Assembly (NCBI GenBank): GCA_913020045.1
Contig: CAJWBE010000001.1
Span: 140,361-204,360, forward strand
Length of the DNA: 64,000 nt
Reading direction: 5' to 3'
DNA from: an uncultured Oleiphilus sp.
GTDB taxonomy: Bacteria; Pseudomonadota; Gammaproteobacteria; Pseudomonadales; Oleiphilaceae
Part shown: positions 35,005 through 43,588 of the stretch, piece after piece
Layout of the letters: each line of letters begins with the position of its first letter
Numbering within the stretch: position 1 is the stretch's first letter
Translations under genes and position numbers: made by a program
The notes under the pieces: generated by a model
Databases searched by the model: none
Seen by the model: only the letters and a program-made list of their open reading frames with translations
Told to the model about the DNA's origin: nothing

Positions 35005-37359
35005 TTACACCGCATCTTGTTCGATCAGCGATTGCTTTTTAGGCTTAACCTCAAGAAAGTAATACGAGAGAGCGGGCAACAACGTCATCGCGCCAACCAT
35101 GTTCCAGAGGAACATAAACGTCAGCAGAAGTCCCATATCGGCCTGAAACTGTATGGGAGAAAACATCCATGTAGCCGTTCCGATAGCGAGCGTTAACCCA
35201 GTAAACGCCACTGCTTTTCCGGTCGTTCTTAGGGTTTCGTAATACGCATCGTAGATACTCATTCCTTCTTCGAGTAATTCCTCTAAACGACTAAAAATGT
35301 AGATCCCATAATCGACCCCTAGCCCCACCCCTAAAGCGATAATCGGCAGCGTCGATACTTTCACACCAATGCCAAAGATTGACATTAATGCGGTGCACAA
35401 GACTGAGGTCATTGCTAACGGCAACACCACACAAACAACTGAGCTGAAAGAGCGATAAGCTAAGGCAACCATCACAGCAACAATGACATAAACAACAACC
35501 ATCATTAGCGTCTGTGACTCGGCGATCAGCTGATTAGTCGCCACTTCAATCCCTGCATTACCAGCGGCGAGTAAGATTTTAACGTCGTCGCTGTTGTGCT
35601 GTTGCGCAAACTGCTCAACCACATCGACCACATGCTGTAATGTTTCAGACTTGTGATCGTTAAGAAACACCAGCACCGGAACCAAGCTACAGTCAGCATT
35701 CAAGAGCCCCCCGGGCGCCATTTGCAGAGATGTATCAATGATTTTCTGATTGCGCGACAAGGAGTTCCACTTGTAGTTCCCCTCATTGAAGGCTCGTGTA
35801 ACAGCCTTTGAAACATCAACAATAGAAACACTCGACTGCACCTCTGCCAGCTGGTCCATACGCCACTGAAGCTGATCTATGGTGTGCATGACAGGGTAAG
35901 AATTGCATTGCTCTGGGGGCGTTTTAACCATAATCACCATCACGTCGGCACTCGTCGAGTAATGCTCGGTGATATAGGCATTATCTAAGTTATAGCGCGA
36001 ATCTGGCCTAAGCTCCGGCGCCCCTTCTGCTAACTCGCCGATCTTTAGACCGTCCGCCGCGTACAAGCCGGCCCCAACAGCAATTTGCGCCAACACTAGC
36101 GCCCCGAACGCACCTTTTCGTGTCGCGATATCTGCAATTCGACGCCAGATTGGGTGAGGATTCTGCTCAACATACTCCGCATGCTTCAAGCCGGTTTTCG
36201 TTAAACCCGTATACGACAGGATAACCGGAAGAAGGATCATATTTGTAATGATGATGCTCGCAATGCCGACACTAGCGCCGATCGCTAGGTCTTTGATTAC
36301 GTCAACTTCAATCAGAACCAATGTAAAGAAGCCAATCGCATCACTAACTAAGGCCAGCATTGCCGGCAGAAAATGATGCCCAAACGTCACGACAGCCGCA
36401 TCGAGAGGCGTCGCTCCCTGCCCCGACTCTCGGTTCATTCCATTGATAAACTGAACCCCATGACTGATCGCCGTCGCGAACACAATAAAGGGAATCAATA
36501 CGGAATAGGGGTCTAAGCCGTAGCCGAGCGAACGCATCAAACCCAGTTGCCAAAAAACAGCGATAATCGAGCACACGACGGTCGTCAATGTGCTTTTAAG
36601 GCAGCGGCAATACGCATATAGCAACAGAGTCGTGACCAATGCGGCGATACTGAAGAACACCACAACGGAAGCCAAGCCCTCAATCATGTCGCCTATTTTC
36701 TTGGCAAAACCGACAATCTGAATTCTAACGGCGGAATCGTCGCCTGCATATTTATCGCGCACTTTCTCTTCAAGCTGACGCGAAAAGTCTAGATAGTCGA
36801 GAGGCTGTCCCGTTTCCGGGTTGGTTTCAAGCAGAGGCACATAGACGATGGACGACCCAAAGTCGTTAGCGACGAGTCGGCCAACCTGCCCCGAACGCAA
36901 TATATTTTGCCTAAGCTGATCAAGGCTATAGTCATCTCCGCGATAACCATTTGGGATAACCGGGCCGCCAGAAAAGCCATTCTCTGTCACTTCAACCCAA
37001 CGCACATTAGGCGTCCACAAAGACTTAAGTCCAGAACGATCAACCCCGGGCAAGTAGAAGACTTCGTCACTAATTTTTTCGAGCTGCTCCATATATTTTT
37101 TATCGAAGATATCGCCGTCTTTTGACTCGACAGATATTCGAATAAAGTTAGCCAGGTTTTCTAGGTCGTCGCGATGATCTAAAAAATTGACAATATAAGG
37201 ATGCTCAAGAGGAATCATTCGCTCTAAGCTAGCGTCTGGCTTAATTTGCGCCGCTTGATAGGTCAGAAAAGAAGTGATCAGAAGAAATAAGACAATGACC
37301 AAAGGCCTTGCCCCAAAAATGACGCGCTCCATCAATGATCGACTGGACAGTATGCTCAC
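35005..37359 (-). CDS. RND/MMPL-type transporter
   Basis: 784-aa inner-membrane protein with the RND layout: one helix near the N-terminus, a large periplasmic loop (about residues 40-225), a block of membrane helices with the sterol-sensing-like FVIFATAISHGVQFINGM, a second loop, and a second block containing ALGVGLGVDYGIYIFSRLEE. This form (half-size of AcrB, no clear outer-membrane partner) is common for lipid or hopanoid exporters. It lies in a lipid-related neighbourhood but substrate is unknown. Confidence 0.88.
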   Translation of the reverse strand: MSILSSRSLMERVIFGARPLVIVLFLLITSFLTYQAAQIKPDASLERMIPLEHPYIVNFLDHRDDLENLANFIRISVESKDGDIFDKKYMEQLEKISDEVFYLPGVDRSGLKSLWTPNVRWVEVTENGFSGGPVIPNGYRGDDYSLDQLRQNILRSGQVGRLVANDFGSSIVYVPLLETNPETGQPLDYLDFSRQLEEKVRDKYAGDDSAVRIQIVGFAKKIGDMIEGLASVVVFFSIAALVTTLLLYAYCRCLKSTLTTVVCSIIAVFWQLGLMRSLGYGLDPYSVLIPFIVFATAISHGVQFINGMNRESGQGATPLDAAVVTFGHHFLPAMLALVSDAIGFFTLVLIEVDVIKDLAIGASVGIASIIITNMILLPVILSYTGLTKTGLKHAEYVEQNPHPIWRRIADIATRKGAFGALVLAQIAVGAGLYAADGLKIGELAEGAPELRPDSRYNLDNAYITEHYSTSADVMVIMVKTPPEQCNSYPVMHTIDQLQWRMDQLAEVQSSVSIVDVSKAVTRAFNEGNYKWNSLSRNQKIIDTSLQMAPGGLLNADCSLVPVLVFLNDHKSETLQHVVDVVEQFAQQHNSDDVKILLAAGNAGIEVATNQLIAESQTLMMVVVYVIVAVMVALAYRSFSSVVCVVLPLAMTSVLCTALMSIFGIGVKVSTLPIIALGVGLGVDYGIYIFSRLEELLEEGMSIYDAYYETLRTTGKAVAFTGLTLAIGTATWMFSPIQFQADMGLLLTFMFLWNMVGAMTLLPALSYYFLEVKPKKQSLIEQDAV

Positions 37360-37679
37360 CGCTAACTCCCTCGCCTGCGGTTCTAAAAAATCAGGTATAA
37401 ACCTTCACTAAGCTAGACAAGAAGCTTCAGCAGCCTCAACGATCAACTCTGTTAGTTATAGCGACCTGGCAAATGAAAACTGAAGCACCCTGATGCAGGA
37501 TCTGCACTGGTGAGCACGACGATAAACATTAAAGAAGTATGGCACCGATCAAATCAGTCACCGTTACATAATGTTGCGGTTTGTATCGCTATGTACTATT
37601 TGTCGCGTCATCTGTAACAGTTGAATACAAAACAGTTAACGCTATACACTGTCACTTGGCTTAACTCGAGATAATAAAA
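37360..37679. other. Divergent intergenic region between RND transporter and hydrolase
   Basis: 320 bp without a gene. It must carry promoters for the RND gene (minus) and the hydrolase (plus). A sigma-70-like pair is listed separately; nothing else stands out. Confidence 0.6.
37621..37648 (+). promoter_or_regulatory. Predicted promoter of the alpha/beta hydrolase
   Basis: -35 TTGAAT (37621-37626) and -10 TATACA (37643-37648) with a 16-bp spacer, about 30 bp before the ATG at 37680. By eye only. Confidence 0.45.
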
Positions 37680-38600
37680 ATGCCTAGGCTAACAACACGA
37701 GACGGCACCAAGCTTTTCTACCGCGATCAAGGACAGGGCGACCCGATTATCCTGCTGCATGGGTTCGGTATGAACTCACTGCACTGGCTCCCATTCTCCA
37801 CCCCACTAAGCCGCAATGCTCGCGTCATCATGCCCGACCTTCGCGGATTCGGGAGATCACACACGGCTAAGTTCTCTGAGTCCTGCGTACTAACAAACTA
37901 CGCCAACGATATTAACGACCTTGTTAACCATCTGAACCTAACTCGCTTTAAGCTTAGCGGCATATCGATGGGAGCCTTAACCTCTCTTCAATACCAGAAA
38001 CTTCATCCGAATAATGCCCCGTCGCATTATCTTCATATAGACCAAAGCCCTGTTTGCCTTAACTCTGATGAGTGGAAATGGGGTTTATTTGGACACGAAC
38101 ATAACGAGCGCATTGCGCGAGCTCGCGCCCTGGTTGAACAACTAACGCCGTATATTCAAAACAATACGCCTTACCGAGCGTTACCCCAGAAGTTGACGCG
38201 CAAGCTATGGAAAGAACTTGGGTTGTTTTTCGCTAGCGCGATGTCCAAGAACGGACTGAAAAGCATGGCTAAAACGCTATGCCGGTCAGCAATCGGGCAA
38301 CAAACACTGCTACCCACTGAAAACTGGCAAGCCTACATAATATGTTTGAACGCTTACCTCGAAAACAACTATGACCTGCGTGACACGCTGCGGGAGGTAG
38401 ATATCCCAACGACTGTCGTGGTCGGGCTCAAGTCGGAAATGTACCCCAAAGGTGGGCAACTACGAATTGCGGATTATCGAAAAAATAGTAAATTAATACC
38501 GTTTGAGCAGAGCGGCCACACGCCCTTAGTGGACGAGCCGCTAAAGTTTCTAAAAACGCTACGCGATTTCGCGTCTCAGACAGAGCTTAGCTATCACTAG
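37680..38600 (+). CDS. Alpha/beta hydrolase
   Basis: 306 aa, alpha/beta-hydrolase fold. Oxyanion-side motif LLHGFGMNSLHW near residue 26-37, MPDLRGFGRS, nucleophile elbow GISMGA (Ser in G-x-S-x-G), and catalytic His in EQSGHTPLVDEP near the C-terminus. No signal peptide. Could be an esterase/lipase; substrate cannot be deduced. Ends 14 bp inside the convergent DUF2288 gene. Confidence 0.88.
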   Translation: MPRLTTRDGTKLFYRDQGQGDPIILLHGFGMNSLHWLPFSTPLSRNARVIMPDLRGFGRSHTAKFSESCVLTNYANDINDLVNHLNLTRFKLSGISMGALTSLQYQKLHPNNAPSHYLHIDQSPVCLNSDEWKWGLFGHEHNERIARARALVEQLTPYIQNNTPYRALPQKLTRKLWKELGLFFASAMSKNGLKSMAKTLCRSAIGQQTLLPTENWQAYIICLNAYLENNYDLRDTLREVDIPTTVVVGLKSEMYPKGGQLRIADYRKNSKLIPFEQSGHTPLVDEPLKFLKTLRDFASQTELSYH

Positions 38601-38892
38601 GCTCTTGAACCAAAATGTATGGTTTGATGACCACACTCCACAGCGACGCATCTGCATCAAACCATCGTAATGCTTGATCATCAGAAACCATGGCGACCGA
38701 GCCCTCTTCAAGCCATTTGGCAAACAAGTCTTTGTTGTCTGCCGCTAGCTGCTCCGCCACTTCGAGCAAGTCCTGACTCGCAGATACACAAATAACAGCC
38801 CCTCCCGCAAAAAATGTTTGCAGGTCTCGCCAGGCAATTCTAGCCGTCTCCAAGTTTAGCTTCTCTTTCAGACGAACTTTATTCTCGGTCAT
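38587..38892 (-). CDS. DUF2288 family protein
   Basis: 101 aa. Matches the DUF2288 pattern: LNLETARIAWRDLQTFFAGG at residues 12-31, VICVSASQDLLEVAEQLA, and the closing ASLWSVVIKPYILVQE. Function of the family is unknown; members are small cytoplasmic proteins. It converges with and overlaps the upstream hydrolase by 14 bp. Confidence 0.82.
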   Translation of the reverse strand: MTENKVRLKEKLNLETARIAWRDLQTFFAGGAVICVSASQDLLEVAEQLAADNKDLFAKWLEEGSVAMVSDDQALRWFDADASLWSVVIKPYILVQEPSDS

Positions 38893-38950
38893 TACTGCTC
38901 TTCTCTGTCGTATAAATAAGTATCAAAAATATCCTATAAAATTATGACAT

Positions 38951-38977
38951 AAAAAAAGCGCTAACCCGTAGCGCTTT
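38951..38977 (-). terminator. Rho-independent terminator of the WS/DGAT gene
   Basis: AAAGCGCTA-ACCCG-TAGCGCTTT hairpin; on the minus strand it is followed by seven Ts (38951-38957), 29 bp after the acyltransferase stop. It lies between that gene and DUF2288, both on the minus strand. Confidence 0.85.
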
Positions 38978-39005
38978 ACTATTTAGATAGTGATCTAACG
39001 AAGAC

Positions 39006-40478
39006 TTAAGACGCCATCGTTGGCTGGACCAAATCCTCGATATAACTCGCCACAATATCCGTGCGGTGCAGTTCAATTTGAGAAACAAATCGATTCACAA
39101 TTCGCTCTGGGTTTGGAAATAATCGCGCATCCCCAACCAAGCCGAACTGAATCTGACCGCCATAACTGATGATACTCAAACCAAGTCCTAAGTCACCCGT
39201 TTGAGGCACCCAAAACATCTGCTCTTGAATTTTCGAACCGGCAATATAACGAGACTCTCTTGGCCCTGGAACATTCGAAAGCACCGCCGTCGTTTTATTT
39301 CCAAAGCTTTCCAGCAATGGCTTCTGAACTGAATTGGGCAGCAACCCAGCCGCATACAAAATGCCATAAGACAGCGCCGGCTGAAGCGACTGCTTTAAAG
39401 CGATCATGTCATGTTTAATCTTATAAACACGCTCTAATGGGTTCTCAATACCGACAGGCAAAGGCGCAAACACCGTACCGAAGAAGTTTCCTAATTCTTC
39501 AGGCGAACCGCCTATATCCATTTTTTCTTCTGGTCGCATGTTCACCGGCAAGGTCACATGTATTTTCTTGCCGTCTACCTCTTCACCCGCATGAATCAGC
39601 TCTTCACGGAATGCCCCCGCCACACAAGACAACAACAGATCGTTAATCTTGCAGCCAACCACTTTCGCTATACCGTGAAACTTGTCAAAGCTGACAGGTT
39701 CAGACCAAGCACACGTTTTTCGAACGCCTAAACGGCCCTTCAAAACTCGTTTTGGATCTGCTGGCATAGTCGCGAGTTGGGCCAATTCTGCAGCTGCACG
39801 CACACCATCACCGACAACTGCGCGCAATGCGTCTTTGTCTCGAAGAAGGTCAACGCCATCTGTCGAGACCTTTTTAGCAAAATTGGCGTACTTATCCGCC
39901 TTATCGACAGCCGAGTCGATTAACTTTTGATACTTCGGCCACTCATAGTTGAGATCTTTTTCCACCTCAATCGGCTCATTCGATGCTACAGAAGCCTGCG
40001 AAAAAGGCGCGACATTTGGACTGGAGTCCGTAATTGAGTTAAAGACAGAAATCAAAGCCAAACCATCGGCGTAGCAATGGTGAACTCTGAGAATAATGGC
40101 ATTGCCACCCTGATAGTTCTCAACAAACTGAATTTGCCAAAGCGGCTTATTCATGTCGAAAGGATTACTGACTTGGTCTGCGATATATTGCTGCAGGCTC
40201 TTCTTGTCAGCAGCACCGGGAAGCGCAACTTTTTTGACATGATTATCTACATCAAAGTAGGGGTCTTGCTCCCAAAAATACTCTCCCGACCGCACGACAG
40301 GACGCGTCATAAAACGTGGAAAGCGTAAAAATCGATTCAGAATCGTACTTCTGAAATCCGAAAAGTCCATCGAATCGGTAACGATCATTGCATTAATGAT
40401 CATCAGATTAGTCGGAGAGTCCATCCTCAACCAAGCTATATCCACACCATTCAAAGGTTTGCTAGTCTGAGTGCTCAA
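39006..40478 (-). CDS. Wax ester synthase / diacylglycerol O-acyltransferase
   Basis: Membrane-associated WS/DGAT that esterifies fatty alcohols or diacylglycerol with acyl-CoA to make wax esters or triacylglycerols as storage lipids. 490 aa. The catalytic motif HHCYADG (HHxxxDG) is at about residue 137-143; PLNGVDIAWLRMDSPTNLMII at the N-terminus and the PLW (MNKPLWQIQF) and C-terminal NVPGPRE motifs are as in the family. Start is a TTG (40476-40478) with a perfect AGGAGG five bases upstream. A leader of over 200 nt precedes it. Confidence 0.93.
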   Translation of the reverse strand: MSTQTSKPLNGVDIAWLRMDSPTNLMIINAMIVTDSMDFSDFRSTILNRFLRFPRFMTRPVVRSGEYFWEQDPYFDVDNHVKKVALPGAADKKSLQQYIADQVSNPFDMNKPLWQIQFVENYQGGNAIILRVHHCYADGLALISVFNSITDSSPNVAPFSQASVASNEPIEVEKDLNYEWPKYQKLIDSAVDKADKYANFAKKVSTDGVDLLRDKDALRAVVGDGVRAAAELAQLATMPADPKRVLKGRLGVRKTCAWSEPVSFDKFHGIAKVVGCKINDLLLSCVAGAFREELIHAGEEVDGKKIHVTLPVNMRPEEKMDIGGSPEELGNFFGTVFAPLPVGIENPLERVYKIKHDMIALKQSLQPALSYGILYAAGLLPNSVQKPLLESFGNKTTAVLSNVPGPRESRYIAGSKIQEQMFWVPQTGDLGLGLSIISYGGQIQFGLVGDARLFPNPERIVNRFVSQIELHRTDIVASYIEDLVQPTMAS

Positions 40479-40899
40479 ACCAACCTCCTAGTTATTTAGT
40501 CATTATTCTTTTTGAAAGTAACCAGAAATACAGCTCAAGCATAAGAAATACGCTCATTAACTATCTGGAGGGCTTGCGATTAACGCTGTATTTTTTGAGT
40601 CTACGACTGTCAGCTCACGATACGAAAAATAACATAAGTTACATTTCTTAACACCTGAATTTTTAGTCATCTGCCATAATAAATTCAGGTATTTACACAC
40701 GTTTTCTAGAGAAGAAGTTAAGTTTTGATTATAAAACAATCAGGCGCTATAGCATTTGGTTACAAAGCAGTACCGACCAAAGTCTATATAGGATAACTAG
40801 AGTATTCGCCGACTGTAGGTTATATTCAAAGCATAAAGCATGATAAGAACGGCTGAACGAACTCCGAAAAAGCCGTCTAATTAGGGTGGGAGAGAGACA
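40479..40899. other. Divergent intergenic region upstream of WS/DGAT and hydrolase
   Basis: 421 bp, AT-rich, no credible gene. On the minus strand a -10-like TATAAT lies at 40728-40733 without a good -35. Downstream of it, a perfect 10-bp inverted repeat is present (listed separately). The right part should hold the promoter of the 40900 hydrolase; nothing clear was seen. Confidence 0.5.
40653..40690. repeat. Perfect 10-bp inverted repeat upstream of WS/DGAT gene
   Basis: ACCTGAATTT (40653-40662) and AAATTCAGGT (40681-40690), separated by 18 bp. It lies about 175 bp before the acyltransferase start codon, downstream of a possible -10 box. Either an operator for a dimeric regulator or a stem-loop in the leader RNA. 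Confidence 0.55.
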
Positions 40900-41883
40900 T
40901 TGCAAGCAATCCACGCAAGAAAGCTAATTAAGCCGATCGAACAAACCTATACAGAGATGTTCTCTGGCAAGGTATACACCGTGGGTAAGGGTGCGGTAAG
41001 CGTACGCAGCCATAGCGGCAAGGCCACTAACACTGTTATCGGCGTCCATGGATTTCTAGAAAATCACTGTTATTTCACGCAAAGCTATCAAGACCCTTCA
41101 ACTGAGCTCATTCTGCTAACTTGCAGTAACTACCACGTCCCGGTTAGCGGCCCAATGCCAGAACCCGCGTCTTGGGAAGTTCCGATCAAACATCTCGAAG
41201 CTACCATCGAATACGATGCAAATATCTTAAACCAGACAGTATTGAACCTGCCAACCACGGATCGAATTCGAATCCATGGTCACTCACGCGGTGGCGCGGT
41301 CATTCTGGAGGCAATTAGCCAACAACCAGAGCTTTACGAGAACATAGAACTTATTTTGGAGGCTCCAGCGCTGCCCGGCGGCAGAACCCACCCTCTGATT
41401 TCAGCACTACTCGAGCCTGTTTCGCATGGCATGTGGCCATGGATTATTCGATTCATAAACAGCACGCCATCTACGTCTTATGGCCAAATGTTTTTCGGAA
41501 AAATGAATGCTCGCAAAAAACAACTACTTCATAAGTTGTTTACGGCAACAAAAGACCACTTAAGCATTGTTAGAAACATCGAAAACCTGTTTGCTTGGAT
41601 GGAAAAAGCAGATTATTCCGTATATGAACACATGCGTCATGGCACCTTCTTGATTCCGAAAATAGACCGCATACTCGACCGAAACCTGATGCTAGCCAGT
41701 GCACTGAAAAGTCCAAATTCGGTTAGAGTTGTGGAAACAAATGCCGTTAGTCACTTTGTCACTCTCGATAACCCAGACTGGGTGCCATCGCTAGAGACCA
41801 TACCTTGCCCGAAGCAAGCCGAAGCCATAAAAGAGCACTCTCGAAAAAAGCTAAGAGAGAATAGCCTCCTTGCCTCAGCGTAA
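40900..41883 (+). CDS. Alpha/beta hydrolase
   Basis: 327 aa. Motifs: TVIGVHGFLENHCYF (residues 45-60), nucleophile elbow RIHGHSRGGAVI, and a C-terminal AVSHFVTLDNPD that supplies the likely catalytic His. Starts with TTG at 40900-40902 behind GGGAGAGAG; no ATG is in place. Divergent from WS/DGAT and 106 bp upstream of the FFLEELY gene; probably part of lipid metabolism by context, but the reaction is unknown. Confidence 0.82.
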   Translation: MQAIHARKLIKPIEQTYTEMFSGKVYTVGKGAVSVRSHSGKATNTVIGVHGFLENHCYFTQSYQDPSTELILLTCSNYHVPVSGPMPEPASWEVPIKHLEATIEYDANILNQTVLNLPTTDRIRIHGHSRGGAVILEAISQQPELYENIELILEAPALPGGRTHPLISALLEPVSHGMWPWIIRFINSTPSTSYGQMFFGKMNARKKQLLHKLFTATKDHLSIVRNIENLFAWMEKADYSVYEHMRHGTFLIPKIDRILDRNLMLASALKSPNSVRVVETNAVSHFVTLDNPDWVPSLETIPCPKQAEAIKEHSRKKLRENSLLASA

Positions 41884-41989
41884 GGAGTGCTTTGGCGAGC
41901 GCCCAACTGCAAGCAAACAGCCTTCTACCACATCGCCGTAAATTCAATTAGACTAACGAAGTCGAAGCCACTGAATAAAACTGCGAGCG

Positions 41990-42736
41990 ATGTACCACGA
42001 CCGAATCCAACAGATCAAAGCAAAAACACCCGCAGAAAACCGCTTAAAGCAAACCCTCATTGACTATCATCACTTTCAAAATTCGCAAACCGTAGACAAG
42101 CAACACCTGGATTCACTATCTACCTGGCAATGTGAGCGCCTAAAACGCACGCATCACGACCTTTATACGTCTTCAAACTACAACAACGGCCTAGAATTTT
42201 TATTCTCCGACTTGTATGCCGCGCAAGACTTTAGTGACCGCGATCGCGACCTAGAGCGTATTGCTCCAAAGCTAATTAAACTACTACCCGAAAAAACGTT
42301 AGGGACTGTCGCGCTACTTATTGAACTCAACCTCAAAACCCAAATACTAGACCGACAACTCGCGCAAGCGTTACTCAATGAAAGCTCATCAGCGCTGATT
42401 GACGAAACGACCTATTGCCAAGCGTATCGTTTTTGCGACAACAAAAAAGCGCGACTTGAGCAATTAAAACTAGTTGGCCAAGCGGGCCATATGCTAAACA
42501 AATATGCCCGAAGCAGCATGATCCAGTTTTCACTAAAGATATCAAAATCGCCCGCTGAGATGGCTGGCTTGGAGGCCTTGCATGGCTTCATATACCGAGG
42601 ATTTAGCGCCTTTCATTCAATGGAAGACATCCCTAAACTAATGGATACTCTTCTTGCAAGAGAAGAGCGTGTGCTGAATAGAATTTTTGACCATCACCCC
42701 TCCCCCTTTTTTATCCTTCAAAACAATAGAGACTAG
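41990..42736 (+). CDS. FFLEELY-motif protein, function unknown
   Basis: 248 aa, all-helical and cytoplasmic in appearance. LEFLFSDLYAAQDFSDRDRD at residues 68-87 fits the pattern F-F-L-E-E-L-Y ... F-x-x-R-D-x-D of the FFLEELY-motif family, which has no known function; two of the motif's positions are changed here. Sits 2 bp upstream of the crotonase gene, so co-transcription is likely. Confidence 0.65.
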   Translation: MYHDRIQQIKAKTPAENRLKQTLIDYHHFQNSQTVDKQHLDSLSTWQCERLKRTHHDLYTSSNYNNGLEFLFSDLYAAQDFSDRDRDLERIAPKLIKLLPEKTLGTVALLIELNLKTQILDRQLAQALLNESSSALIDETTYCQAYRFCDNKKARLEQLKLVGQAGHMLNKYARSSMIQFSLKISKSPAEMAGLEALHGFIYRGFSAFHSMEDIPKLMDTLLAREERVLNRIFDHHPSPFFILQNNRD

Positions 42737-42738
42737 TC

Positions 42739-43554
42739 ATGAGCGAAACCCATAATCTTTTTGACCGTGTAACCTTAAGGTTCGTTGATGACATTGCCTT
42801 CGTTTCGCTCAATCGGCCTGAAAAACTAAACGCACTGGACATGCCTATGTTCGAAGGCATCGTCAAAGCCTGCAAGCTTATCCGCAAAAACAAGAAAGCC
42901 CGCGCGGTGATCCTGAGCGGCGAAGGCGCAGCGTTTTGCTCCGGCTTAGATGTAAAAAGCATGTTCAAAAACCCGGTGACCGCTGTAAAGCTGCTCATCA
43001 AGCCGGGCACGAAAGCGTCCAACCTAGCTCAGGACGTTAGCTACCTCTGGCGTGAACTTCCGATACCGGTGATCGCCGTAACGCATGGAAAGTGCTGGGG
43101 CGGTGGTTTTCAAATTGTTCTGGGCGCTGATTTTCGATACACCACGCCAGATTGCGAATTTTCTATCATGGAATCGAAGTGGGGACTCATTCCAGATATG
43201 GCGGGCAGTATTGCACTGCGAGAGCTTACCAGCATCGACATTGCAAAAGAGCTCGCGATGACTGCCAGAATTTTTGACGGAGAAGAAGCCAAACGCTACA
43301 ACTTAGTGACACACGTTTGCACCGACCCAATGACGAGCGCCATTGCTTTTGCAGAGGCCTTGAAAGAAAAGTCACCCGACGCGATTAACAGCACGAAAAC
43401 CCTATTCAACAAATCCTGGCTGGGCACTGTCAGAAACGCGCTGTTACTCGAAACTAAGCTACAGAAAAAACTAATCGGACGCTTCAACCAGCGCACCGCG
43501 ATAAAAAAAGGACAGTCAGACAGCGCTGGCCCTGATTTCAAAGACCGAAGCTAA
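42739..43554 (+). CDS. Crotonase / enoyl-CoA hydratase family protein
   Basis: 271 aa. ClpP/crotonase fold: VSLNRPEKLNALDMPMF near residue 20, the oxyanion segments GEGAAFCSGLDVKSM and HGKCWGGGFQIVLGADFRY, and SKWGLIPDMAGSIALRE. The Asp in PDMAG is where many hydratases have Glu; the same form is seen in isomerase-like members, so hydratase activity should not be assumed. Acts on acyl-CoA, likely in fatty acid turnover. Confidence 0.85.
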   Translation: MSETHNLFDRVTLRFVDDIAFVSLNRPEKLNALDMPMFEGIVKACKLIRKNKKARAVILSGEGAAFCSGLDVKSMFKNPVTAVKLLIKPGTKASNLAQDVSYLWRELPIPVIAVTHGKCWGGGFQIVLGADFRYTTPDCEFSIMESKWGLIPDMAGSIALRELTSIDIAKELAMTARIFDGEEAKRYNLVTHVCTDPMTSAIAFAEALKEKSPDAINSTKTLFNKSWLGTVRNALLLETKLQKKLIGRFNQRTAIKKGQSDSAGPDFKDRS

Positions 43555-43588
43555 TAAGACGGGAGCTCTCGGCCGAAAAGCAGCCCCA

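Noticed and set aside
40557..40739. Minus-strand frame of 60 codons in the WS/DGAT leader
   Set aside because: Overlaps the possible -10 box and the inverted repeat; composition is not protein-like and there is no ribosome-binding site.
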